32,985 nucleotides of DNA from Verrucomicrobiaceae bacterium (GTDB lineage: Bacteria > Verrucomicrobiota > Verrucomicrobiia > Verrucomicrobiales > Akkermansiaceae), in NCBI GenBank assembly GCA_027485995.1, contig JAIXPW010000108.1, positions 1 to 32,985 of the forward strand, written 5' to 3'. A program made the translations under genes and the position numbers. The notes beneath the pieces were generated by a model. It did not search any database. It was not told the origin of the DNA and worked only from the letters and a program-made list of their open reading frames with translations. Positions 26,606-32,985 of this stretch are shown piece after piece. Position 1 is the stretch's first letter; each line of letters opens with the position of its first letter.

Positions 26606-26632
26606 AAAGCCGCCGGGGTCACCGGCGGCTTT
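26606..26632 (-). terminator. Strong intrinsic terminator of the CxxC-repeat gene
   Basis: An 11-bp perfect stem AAAGCCGCCGG (26606-26616) / CCGGCGGCTTT (26622-26632) closes a 5-nt loop. On the minus strand it is followed by a run of T (six in all at 26603-26608). It lies 29 nt after the stop of the gene at 26661-27128. Confidence 0.9.
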
Positions 26633-26660
26633 GTGAAATTCAATCGGGCGCGAACCGAAA

Positions 26661-27128
26661 TCAGGCGATGGTGCCTTCCTTCTTCTTCTCTTCGCCTTCC
26701 TTGTGCTCCTTGTCCTTCTCGCACTTGCCGCAATGGGCGAGGGTGCCTTCCTTCTTCTTTTCCTCGCCTTCCTTGTGCTCCTTGTCCTTCTCGCACTTGC
26801 CGCAATGGGCGAGAGTGCCTTCCTTCTTCTTTTCTTCGCCTTCCTTGTGCTCCTTGTCCTTCTCGCACTTGCCGCAATGAGCGAGGGTGCCCTCTTCTTT
26901 CTTTTCACCCTTCTTGCACTTGTCGCAATCGCCTTCGGCAAGGGTGCCCTTTTCCTTGGCTTCTTCCTTTTCGCCCTTCTTGCACTTGTCGCAATCTGAG
27001 GCGAGGAGGACGGTGCCCTTTTCCTTGGCTTCTTCCTTCTCACCCTTCTTGCACTTGTCGCAATCAGAGGCGAAGGCGAGAGGTCCGGTGATGAAGAGGG
27101 CGCAGATGGCGCTGAGAATCAGTTTCAT
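26661..27128 (-). CDS. Exported CxxC / Lys-Glu repeat protein
   Basis: The protein has 155 residues. A signal peptide (about residues 1-20, ending PLAFA) is followed by six CxxC modules. The first three are of the type CDKCKKGEKEEAKEKGT (the third shortened). The last three are perfect 24-residue repeats beginning HCGKCEKDKEHKEGEEKKKEG, encoded by near-identical 72-nt tandem repeats. The mature chain is almost entirely Lys, Glu, Cys, Gly, His and Asp. Six evenly spaced Cys pairs on a charged carrier suggest metal binding in the periplasm or on the surface, or redox-active disulfides; this is inference. The gene stands alone with a strong terminator after it, so it may be highly expressed. The repeat number is likely to vary between strains. 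No family name recognised. A Shine-Dalgarno is not seen; the leader before ATG is CCACCAAAACCACC-like. Confidence 0.85.
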   Translation of the reverse strand: MKLILSAICALFITGPLAFASDCDKCKKGEKEEAKEKGTVLLASDCDKCKKGEKEEAKEKGTLAEGDCDKCKKGEKKEEGTLAHCGKCEKDKEHKEGEEKKKEGTLAHCGKCEKDKEHKEGEEKKKEGTLAHCGKCEKDKEHKEGEEKKKEGTIA

Positions 27129-27302
27129 GGTGGTTTTGGTGGTTGGTGTGAGTGCTGTCCGGTGACGGTGTGCACAGATGAGAACACCGCCGGGCCGAAT
27201 TATTCTCTGAAAATGTAAAAATACCCGTTTTTTCTTGGTCTTGGCCGAATTTTGCCAGCAATCGGCTTTTCTTTGGGGGGCTCAGCGCGGACTTTCCAGC
27301 CC

Positions 27303-27776
27303 ATGGCAGTCGCTGAATCTCACAAGGAACTGCGGTTCACCCGCGCCGGGCAGGCGGCGGGCTTCTGGATGGCGGCCTCTGTGCTGGTGGTGATCGCGAT
27401 CTTTTTCGTGGCGGTCGGCTCCTACCGTGACCAGATCACCAAGCTTCCACATCCGGCCTGGGGCCTGATTCCGCTGGGATTGGCCGTGCTGCTGGTCCGC
27501 TTTGCGATCCGTTGCACCCGGCACGCCTACCTGATCCTAAGCCCGATCGGGGTGGAGGTGTTCCCGCTTTTTCGCCCGGAAAATGGCATGCAGCTTGTGG
27601 CCTGGGCGCAGATCGATTCCGCCGAGATCGATGCCGACAGGCTGACCCTGCACTACAACCCGGAAAAGACCGCCGGGCTGCATTTGTCGCTCGCTCCGAT
27701 CGCCCGACCGCAGCGGGAGCTGCTGGCCAAGGCGATCCGGGGCCGTTTTCCGGAGATCAACGACCGGCCAGGCTGA
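27303..27776 (+). CDS. Two-helix membrane protein with PH-like cytoplasmic part
   Basis: The protein has 157 residues from ATG 27303 (MAVAESHKELRFTRAG); an earlier ATG at 27252 would add 17 unconserved residues. Two membrane helices, GFWMAASVLVVIAIFFVAVG and PAWGLIPLGLAVLLVRFAI, are followed by a small soluble domain: YLILSPIGVEVFPLF, then WAQIDSAEIDADRLTLHYN. That order (two helices, then a strand-rich part reading 'L-s-p-G-v-e-v') resembles bacterial PH domain (bPH/YdbT-like) proteins. Its function is unknown. Its last 20 nt overlap the end of the convergent zinc-ribbon gene. It is divergent from the CxxC-repeat gene, with 174 nt between the two starts. Confidence 0.65.
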   Translation: MAVAESHKELRFTRAGQAAGFWMAASVLVVIAIFFVAVGSYRDQITKLPHPAWGLIPLGLAVLLVRFAIRCTRHAYLILSPIGVEVFPLFRPENGMQLVAWAQIDSAEIDADRLTLHYNPEKTAGLHLSLAPIARPQRELLAKAIRGRFPEINDRPG

Positions 27777-28926
27777 GGAAAATGAGGATCGCGAGAAGGA
27801 CGAGCACGACGACCAGCGCCACTTTCCATGGGCTGATCGGGAACTTGGCGGCGGTGGTTCCGGTGATGGCGTTGACGACTCCCTGCCAGGTTTTTCCCCG
27901 ATACTGGTAGGCCAGCAGCCAAACCGGTGCGAGCAGGTGCTTGAAGGTTTTGTCGGAGTATTCGGGGTAGATCTGGAGCCCCCGGTAGGTGTCGCCCGGC
28001 ACCTCGCGACCGCACATTTCCTCGAGGACTCCGTGCATGGCATTGAAGCCCGCGCGGGCCGCATCGATCAGCGGGACCTGATACTGCTCGACCTGCCAGC
28101 CGGAGACGTAGGAGGTCTCGTAGGGCACGAGGTCCTTGGTGGGAAAGGGCTCGACCTTTGTCAGCAGCTCGCCGTCGAGCCCGCGTGAGCCGGAAATCAG
28201 GATGTCGTCGAAACAGGTCGAGACATGCCCGCTGGCCGGACTCCACCGGGTGCGGCGCTCCTGGCGGGAGGTGGTGCGACCTTCGGAATCCCGCTCGGTC
28301 ACCGTTTCATAGTAGTAGGTGCCGCTTTCGGCGGTCCACGGGCACTCGGCCGAGGCGTCGAAGGTCCAGTAGGGCAGGTAAACGCGGTGCATCCGATCGA
28401 CCAGGTTCCGCTTCTTGAGATCGCCGGGCGCGAACCATTTCGAGGCGAGGTAGCCCTTCAGCGAATGGTAGGCCTGCTCCTTGGAAATCTGCGCCGGGAG
28501 GACGGATTCCGGTCGGATGGCGGCGTCGATCTGGGTGTAGTCGAGGAGTTCCGGGGAGCCGCAGAAATCGCAGTGCTGCGCCACAGTGTCGCCGGAGCGG
28601 ACCAGCACGGCGTGGCAGTTGTTGCATTGCACGCGCCGTGTCGCGGTATCCACCGTCCCGGCGCGGGCCCCGAGTTCGGCGATCGCCTGATCGAGATCGT
28701 GTTCGAGCACCGAGTCCTTCAAGGGCGGCGGGCCGATCCGATCGAAGGCATTGCCGCAGTAGGGGCAGACGAGTTGCTTTTTCGCCGGGTCCCACTCGCC
28801 CTTGCCCCCGCATTCCGGACAGACGTGGCGGCTCAACGAGCGGACGTCCGCCGTCGAGCCGCTGACCCTTGGCAGGGGCGGTGGCAAGGGCGGTACGGAA
28901 GAGGGGGTAGCGGGGGATGTTTCCAC
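27757..28926 (-). CDS. Zinc-ribbon membrane protein, YdjG-like
   Basis: The protein has 389 residues from GTG 28926. Two zinc ribbons sit near the N-terminus: CPECG...CPYCG (Cys36, 39, 54, 57) and CNNC...CDFCG (Cys101, 104, 119, 122). The first is of the TFIIB-like kind. A soluble domain rich in aromatic residues follows (LVDRMHRVYLPYWTFDASAECPW, RTRWSPASGHVSTCFDDILISGS). The chain ends in a membrane helix PWKVALVVVLVLLAILIFLSLAGR at 366-389. This is the order of Bacillus subtilis YdjG, which with YdjH anchors PspA and the SPFH protein YdjI at the membrane in a cell-envelope stress response. Such proteins are often mislabelled as replication factor Y or helicase because of the ribbon. The gene starts 18 nt after the SPFH-type gene, so they form an operon; no PspA-like gene is in the window. 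Confidence 0.8.
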   Translation of the reverse strand: METSPATPSSVPPLPPPLPRVSGSTADVRSLSRHVCPECGGKGEWDPAKKQLVCPYCGNAFDRIGPPPLKDSVLEHDLDQAIAELGARAGTVDTATRRVQCNNCHAVLVRSGDTVAQHCDFCGSPELLDYTQIDAAIRPESVLPAQISKEQAYHSLKGYLASKWFAPGDLKKRNLVDRMHRVYLPYWTFDASAECPWTAESGTYYYETVTERDSEGRTTSRQERRTRWSPASGHVSTCFDDILISGSRGLDGELLTKVEPFPTKDLVPYETSYVSGWQVEQYQVPLIDAARAGFNAMHGVLEEMCGREVPGDTYRGLQIYPEYSDKTFKHLLAPVWLLAYQYRGKTWQGVVNAITGTTAAKFPISPWKVALVVVLVLLAILIFLSLAGR

Positions 28927-28944
28927 GTCGGATCGAGAAACGGA

Positions 28945-30006
28945 TCAATCCGCCAGGAAAGCGTCGAGGGCACTGCGGGTGATGCGGTAGCTGGAGCCGA
29001 TCTTTTTGGCGTTCAGCTTGCCGGACTCGATCTCTGCCATGACGTCCGCTTCGGAAACTCCGAGCACGCGGGCGACCGAGGCTGGGTCGAGCAGATCGGG
29101 ATTTGGAGAAACCGCCGCGGCACCTGGCAGCGGTGGCGGAGTTCCTGCACTAGCCGGGGCGGTCTGAGCCATGAGATCTTTCGCCATCGCGAAACCGACG
29201 GCCATTTCCGCCGCCATGCCGCCCGGGCCGGCACCGCCACCAGCGGCCATGCCCTGGCCCATCTGGTATTTCACGAAGTCGTTGAGATTGCCGATCGCGG
29301 ACATCGCGGAACGCTTGTCGATGGCCTCCTCGACTTCCGGCGGGACGGAAACGTTCTCGACCACGAAGCTGGCGACCTCGATGCCGTATTTCGTGGAAAT
29401 GATCGGGTTGATCAGCGGCAGCAGCGCGTCGCCGAGATCCATGTAACGTGTCGCCACGTCGAACACCGGCACATGTGCGGAGGCCAGGGCGTCCGAGAAG
29501 ATGCTGACAATGCGGGAGCGCATGGTGTCGGCGAACTCATCGACGCGGAAATCATGATCCGATCCTGCGACCTCCTTGAGGAACAGCGGCACGTTGGTGA
29601 CCTTGAAGTCGTAGGTGCCGTAGGCCCGTGCGCGGACGATGCCGAGATCGGCGTCGCGCAGCATGATCGGGTTCGCGGTGCCCCACTTGTTGCCGGTGAA
29701 CAGGCGTGTGTTGACGAAATAAACGTCGGCCTTGAAGGGGCTCTCGAAGCCGTATTTCCAGCCCTTGAGCTTGTTGAGAACCGGGATGTTGTCGGTGACC
29801 AGCGAATGTTTGCCGGGTCCGAAGGCATCGCCGAACTGGCCGACGTACACGAACTGCGCGGTCTGGCTTTCACGCACGATGAGCTGCGCGCCGTTCTTGA
29901 TCGCCTTGTCGTCGTCCGGATAGCGCCAGGCGATGGTGTCGCGTGAATCGTCCTGCCATTCGATGATTTCGAGCAGCTCCCCCTTGATGAAATCCATGAG
30001 TCCCAT
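28945..30006 (-). CDS. SPFH-domain protein, YdjI-like, with C-terminal excisionase-type helix-turn-helix
   Basis: The protein has 353 residues from ATG 30006 (MGLMDFIKGELLEIIEWQDD). The first two-thirds match the SPFH 'virion core protein-like' family to which Bacillus YdjI belongs: TIAWRYPDDDKAIKNGAQLIVRESQTAQFVYVGQ, then PGKHSLVTDNIPVLNKLKGWKYG, and the coiled part around VSVPPEVEEAIDKRSAMSAIG. A Gly/Ala/Met-rich linker leads to a final 45-residue part, LLDPASVARVLGVSEADVMAEIESGKLNAKKIGSSYRITRSALDAFLAD, that looks like a MerR/excisionase-type DNA-binding fold. SPFH proteins organise membrane patches; a C-terminal DNA-binding-type domain is not part of the usual YdjI and in this context may instead bind protein. 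It precedes the zinc-ribbon gene by 18 nt. The region 30007-30140 upstream is shared with the divergent YbjN-like gene. Confidence 0.8.
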   Translation of the reverse strand: MGLMDFIKGELLEIIEWQDDSRDTIAWRYPDDDKAIKNGAQLIVRESQTAQFVYVGQFGDAFGPGKHSLVTDNIPVLNKLKGWKYGFESPFKADVYFVNTRLFTGNKWGTANPIMLRDADLGIVRARAYGTYDFKVTNVPLFLKEVAGSDHDFRVDEFADTMRSRIVSIFSDALASAHVPVFDVATRYMDLGDALLPLINPIISTKYGIEVASFVVENVSVPPEVEEAIDKRSAMSAIGNLNDFVKYQMGQGMAAGGGAGPGGMAAEMAVGFAMAKDLMAQTAPASAGTPPPLPGAAAVSPNPDLLDPASVARVLGVSEADVMAEIESGKLNAKKIGSSYRITRSALDAFLAD

Positions 30007-30140
30007 GTGCGTGTCTGATTGAGATTGGCCTACAGACTCGACAAGCCCTCGCCGCGAAGCAATCGGAAACATGTGCGGGATTTGGAACGGCGGGCATCTT
30101 CCGGGTTGGACCTTCCGCGTTCCCTGTTCATCCTGCGCCC

Positions 30141-30653
30141 ATGCGTCCGCCTTCCCTCCAGATCCAATCCGTGGAAAACACCTTCGGCCAGAACGGCTGG
30201 CATTGCGAACTCGTCGAGGGCCGCGATGTCATCCGCGCGGTGTTCGATGCCCATCACACCCGCGTCGAGCTGGTCGTGCAGGCCTACCCGGCGATCAACG
30301 CCCTGGCCATCGTGGCGGAGGGTCGGCTCGATCCCGATGACGAGCACCTGCGCCACGTCCTGGAACTTCTCGCCCGAGCCAACAAGCAGCTCACCCTCGG
30401 CGGCTTCGAGCTCGACATTGATCGCGGCCGCTTGGTTTTCCGGATCACCAATCTCTTCGAGCGGGAGAAATATGATGCCGACATCGTGGTTTCGATGGTC
30501 CACTGTGCGATCGCCGAACTGGACCGCATCACGCCTTACGCCGCGATCGTGGTCGGCACCGCAGACGATCTCCTCGACGACCTCGACCTCGAACGCCTGC
30601 TGATGCGCGAGGACGTGATTCCTCCGGTCCCCGGCGACGAAGACGATTTCTAA
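30141..30653 (+). CDS. YbjN-domain protein
   Basis: The protein has 170 residues. Blocks such as FGQNGWHCELVEGRDVIRAVFDAHHTRVELVVQAYPAINAL, LDPDDEHLRHVLELLARANKQLTLGGFELDIDRGRLVFRI and IVVSMVHCAIAELDRITPYAAIVVGTADDL match the YbjN family, a type-III-secretion-chaperone-like fold found widely as a cytoplasmic regulator of unknown action. There is no signal peptide. The stop is followed after 15 nt by the PagL-like gene and then the nuclease gene, all on the plus strand, although these downstream genes encode exported proteins. It is divergent from the SPFH gene. Confidence 0.82.
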   Translation: MRPPSLQIQSVENTFGQNGWHCELVEGRDVIRAVFDAHHTRVELVVQAYPAINALAIVAEGRLDPDDEHLRHVLELLARANKQLTLGGFELDIDRGRLVFRITNLFEREKYDADIVVSMVHCAIAELDRITPYAAIVVGTADDLLDDLDLERLLMREDVIPPVPGDEDDF

Positions 30654-30668
30654 CACCTCCATTCCTCC

Positions 30669-31253
30669 ATGCACCGCTCCCCATTTCTCGCCCTTGTTCT
30701 TTCCTCCGGCACCGCGCTCGCCGCCACCACGGCCAGCCACCCGGCCGATCGTTGGGAGCTTGCCCTCCAATCCGGCTACACCTCGAACATCGGCCACAAC
30801 ACCCCGCTCGATTACGAAATCATCCCGACGCAGCTCGTCCTGCGCAGCCCGATGATGTTCGAGTTCCACGCTGGCTCCGACGGCTCCCGTTTCCTGCTGC
30901 GGAACCGCTTCGCCTTCCTCGCCGAATCGATCGTGAAAGGCCCGGAAAGCTACTACCTCGGCCTGAATGCCGCGCCTTCGATCGAATACTGGTTCCCCAA
31001 CGGAGAAACCTCGCTCTACTTCTCCATCGGCGGCGGCATCGGCCTGACTGACTCCACCCGCGTCGTCGGCGGCCAGGGCCAGGATTTCACTCTGAACTGG
31101 TTCTCCGAGTTCGGCCTCCGCCAGCAGATCGCCAAGGACCTCTCGATCATGGGCGGCGTGTATTTCCTCCATCATTCCAACGGTGGACAAACCACTCCGA
31201 ATCCCGGAATCGATGCCCTCGGCGCGACCATCGGCCTGGGCTGGCAATTCTGA
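30669..31253 (+). CDS. Lipid A 3-O-deacylase, PagL family (acyloxyacyl hydrolase)
   Basis: The protein has 194 residues: a signal peptide (MHRSPFLALVLSSGTALA) and an eight-strand outer-membrane barrel pattern ending in a Phe (GATIGLGWQF). The PagL active-site string is clear: HHSNGGQTTPNPGID at 168-182. In Pseudomonas PagL the catalytic His126, Ser128 and Glu140 lie in the same spacing; here they are His168, Ser170 and Asp182, so the acid residue is Asp instead of Glu. The enzyme removes the 3-linked acyl chain of lipid A in the outer membrane, reducing endotoxicity and altering permeability. The next gene starts 50 nt after the stop. Presence supports a Gram-negative envelope with lipid A-type lipopolysaccharide. 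Confidence 0.87.
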   Translation: MHRSPFLALVLSSGTALAATTASHPADRWELALQSGYTSNIGHNTPLDYEIIPTQLVLRSPMMFEFHAGSDGSRFLLRNRFAFLAESIVKGPESYYLGLNAAPSIEYWFPNGETSLYFSIGGGIGLTDSTRVVGGQGQDFTLNWFSEFGLRQQIAKDLSIMGGVYFLHHSNGGQTTPNPGIDALGATIGLGWQF

Positions 31254-31302
31254 AACACGATTGCCCTTCGTCTGGCACGGTCGATGCACCCAAGGTCGCC
31301 TC

Positions 31303-32370
31303 ATGTCCTTGAAACCCCTCGGCCTCCTCGCGCTCGTCCAGGCGCTTTCCCTCGCGCCTCTCGCCGCCTACAGCGAGAACGGCCACCGCATCGTCGGGGC
31401 GCTCGCGGACAAGCTGATCGAGGGGAAACCCGCCGGGGCCACGGTGAAGAAGCTCCTCGGAGCGGTCACCCTGGAGCGTGCCTCCACCCTGCCGGACGAG
31501 CTTCGCGGCGAGGACAAGGGCAAGGGCAATTTCAAGCTCCCCGAGAACCCCGCCCTCGAAGCCCAGCTCCTCGCGTTCCGCGATGCCAATCCGCCCTCCG
31601 AGGTCGAGGACGAGAACCACATGCCGCCCTCGCATCACTGGTTCCACTACACCGACGTCCCCTTCCAGTCCCCCAGCTACGCCGCCTCGAAGGTCGGAAA
31701 GTCGAAGTGGGACATCGTCCAGCTCATCCCCTTCTGCGGTCGCGTCCTCGCCGGCACGGAAAAGCCCGACAACGATCGGAAGATCACCCCGGCCGTCGCG
31801 GTCGTGCTGCTTTCCCACTACATTGGCGACATCCACCAACCGATGCATGTTGGCGCGGCATTCTTTGATGCCCAAGGCACGCTTCTCGATCCCAACACCC
31901 GTCCCGAGGCCAAGCCAACCCGCGGCGGAAACGACATCCATTTCGGAGCCACCAATCTCCACGCCTATTGGGATTTCGATTCAGTCGAATCCGCGCTCTC
32001 CTACCAGCGTCGCACCCAGAACAAGACCAGCGACACCCTCACCCCGCGCGACTGGGCGATCCAGCTCGCCGGAAAGGAGCCCGCCAACTGGAAGCCCGAC
32101 CCCTCGTTGAAATTCGAAAAGTGGGCCGAAAAGTGGGCCGACGAGATCCTCCCGCTCGCCGCCGAAGCCCACAAACGCCTGCGATTCCTGCCACAGGAGG
32201 AGTTCGACAACCGCAACGGCAAGCCCGTCCTCGCCTGGACCGCCATCGAAAAGCCCCATCCCGGCACCTCCAACTACGCCATCTTCGCCTCCAAGACCGT
32301 CGAGATCGAACTCAACAAGGCCGGCTGGCGCCTCGCCGCTTTCCTCGAAACGACGATGGCCGGGAAGTGA
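31303..32370 (+). CDS. Secreted S1/P1-type nuclease
   Basis: The protein has 355 residues from ATG 31303, after a signal peptide cut near AA-YSENGH. The three-zinc site of the S1/P1 family is conserved by spacing: mature residue 1 (Tyr23) and His28, then H115 in HHWFHYTDVP, His172-Asp176-His182 in SHYIGDIHQPMH, and His220-Asp224 in NLHAYWD. In P1 nuclease the N-terminal residue is Trp, which binds zinc through its backbone, so Tyr there should be tolerated. It degrades single-stranded DNA and RNA to 5'-nucleotides outside the cell, useful for phosphate and nucleoside scavenging. The 49 nt after the PagL-like gene hold no terminator. The start could also lie upstream at 31183, but that would overlap the previous gene by 71 nt. 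Confidence 0.88.
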   Translation: MSLKPLGLLALVQALSLAPLAAYSENGHRIVGALADKLIEGKPAGATVKKLLGAVTLERASTLPDELRGEDKGKGNFKLPENPALEAQLLAFRDANPPSEVEDENHMPPSHHWFHYTDVPFQSPSYAASKVGKSKWDIVQLIPFCGRVLAGTEKPDNDRKITPAVAVVLLSHYIGDIHQPMHVGAAFFDAQGTLLDPNTRPEAKPTRGGNDIHFGATNLHAYWDFDSVESALSYQRRTQNKTSDTLTPRDWAIQLAGKEPANWKPDPSLKFEKWAEKWADEILPLAAEAHKRLRFLPQEEFDNRNGKPVLAWTAIEKPHPGTSNYAIFASKTVEIELNKAGWRLAAFLETTMAGK

Positions 32371-32386
32371 TCAGAAATTTAGAGAA

Positions 32387-32461
32387 ACCACGAAATTCAC
32401 GAATGGTCACGAAAGCGGATTCCAAAGAATCGGATTCGTGACCATTCGTGAAATTCGTGGT
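32387..32461. repeat. Long inverted repeat of CACGAA-type unit
   Basis: Two 27-nt arms, 32387-32413 (starting ACCACGAAATTCACGAATG) and 32435-32461 (starting TTCGTGACCATTCGTGAAA), are complementary at 26 of 27 positions. The 21-nt middle contains GATTC/GAATC and so can lengthen the stem. It lies between the nuclease gene and lysS and could end transcription or stabilise RNA, but has no T-tract of the normal kind. Confidence 0.85.
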
Positions 32462-32504
32462 CAATCTCTTCTGAACCTCAGCGGATGCGACTCCGCACAG
32501 TCCA

Positions 32505-32535
32505 TTTCGTGAATTTTCGTGCCTTTCGTGGTTCT
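32505..32535 (+). repeat. Third, diverged copy of the CACGAA-type unit
   Basis: TTCGTGAATTTTCGTGCC (32505-32522) is followed by TTTCGTGGTT, the same word order as the right arm of the inverted repeat at 32435-32461. A small GCGGA/TCCGC stem (32481-32485 and 32492-32496) lies in between. Confidence 0.6.
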
Positions 32536-32612
32536 CTTCCCCGCGTTGCCCAGCTCTTCCAGATTCTTGCCTCTGGACTCTTGCGTCTCTTCGCCCTAAG
32601 CCCCTCGGCGTC

Positions 32613-32985
32613 ATGAGCGAAGCCGCCCAACAGCCCCAGTCCACCGAAGCCGAACTCATCGCCGTCCGTCGCGAGAAACTCGGAAAGCTCCGTGAACTCG
32701 GCGTCGATCCCTTCGGCGCGGCCTTCGAGACCACCCACACCCCGTCCGGCCTGCGCTCCGACTTTTCCGAAGGCCTCCAGGTCAAGGTCGCAGGTCGCAT
32801 CCACGGCTGGCGCGACATGGGCAAGTCCTGCTTCTTCCACGTCGGCGACATCCACGGCCAGATCCAGGGCTACATCTCCATCAAGGATCTGCCGGAAGAC
32901 CAGCTGGCCATCTTCAAGTGCCTCGAGCGCGGCGACTGGCTCGGCATCGAGGGCGAGACCTTCCTCACCCGCACCGGCGAGCCGA
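32613..32985 (+). CDS. lysS: Lysyl-tRNA synthetase, class II, N-terminal fragment
   Basis: The first 124 codons are visible and the gene continues beyond the right edge. MSEAAQQPQSTEAELIAVRREKLGKLRELGVDPFG is the usual N-terminal helix, then the OB-fold anticodon-binding domain: VKVAGRIHGWRDMGKSCFFHVGDIHGQIQGYISIKDL, FKCLERGDWLGIEGETFLTRTGEP. The family charges tRNA-Lys with lysine in the cytoplasm. The class II catalytic motifs are not in view. ATG 32613 is the first plausible start; no clear Shine-Dalgarno was seen, and about 240 nt upstream contain the repeats described above. Confidence 0.95.
   Translation, partial: MSEAAQQPQSTEAELIAVRREKLGKLRELGVDPFGAAFETTHTPSGLRSDFSEGLQVKVAGRIHGWRDMGKSCFFHVGDIHGQIQGYISIKDLPEDQLAIFKCLERGDWLGIEGETFLTRTGEP

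Overview
The window is GC-rich bacterial DNA, roughly 60-65% G+C by eye. It is most likely from a Verrucomicrobiota genome (Verrucomicrobiaceae-like). This rests on a sulfatase with a Lys-rich tail, several classes of dispersed intergenic repeat of a kind I recall from Verrucomicrobia/Planctomycetes, few clear Shine-Dalgarno sites, and the overall gene style. No rRNA or tRNA genes were seen, and the phylum call is inference.

Layout. 1-3600: the tail of a sulfatase, a repeat-filled intergenic stretch, an AT-rich and probably foreign gene (809-2572) joining a DUF262/GmrSD-type N-terminus to an AlbA_2/Schlafen-like C-terminus, a possible insertion-sequence remnant, and a secreted family-16 glycoside hydrolase. 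3717-9524: a compact divergent cluster matching the uncharacterised families named after Salmonella loci STM4011 to STM4015: two radical-SAM enzymes, an alkaline-phosphatase-fold 'sulfatase', a leucine-rich-repeat protein and an ATP-grasp protein. A HAD phosphatase heads the minus-strand arm. All junctions are 4-nt ATGA overlaps or a 4-nt gap, so the six genes look like one pathway of unknown product. 9976-12012: an exported seven-repeat FG-GAP-like protein. 12165-21015: a minus-strand RND efflux operon (adaptor, two permeases as in MdtB/MdtC, outer-membrane lipoprotein).

21109-24948: a plus-strand run with signal peptidase I, a squalene/phytoene-synthase-family enzyme, a Pro-rich lipoprotein and a YheT-type hydrolase. 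24957-26660: a 147-nt array of 7-nt units abutting the stop of an exported helical-repeat protein, then a strong terminator. 26661-27128: a small exported protein made of CxxC-Lys/Glu repeats. 27303-30006: a two-helix membrane protein and a zinc-ribbon/SPFH pair resembling Bacillus YdjG/YdjI. 30141-32370: a YbjN-like protein, a PagL-type lipid A deacylase and an S1/P1 nuclease. 32387-32535: a long inverted repeat and a third related copy, then the start of lysS, cut by the window edge.

The most unexpected signal is a short DNA word. The octamer CTGTTAGA occurs ten times between 4025 and 20425, always on the plus strand. In the 8.8-kb efflux operon every Leu codon CTA or TTA that I could find lies inside the heptamer CTGTTAG or its complement. 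The protein sequence is conserved at these places, so the word appears to be kept at the DNA or RNA level. The other leading candidates for a new system are the STM4011-4015 cluster with its HAD gene and the DUF262-AlbA_2 fusion.
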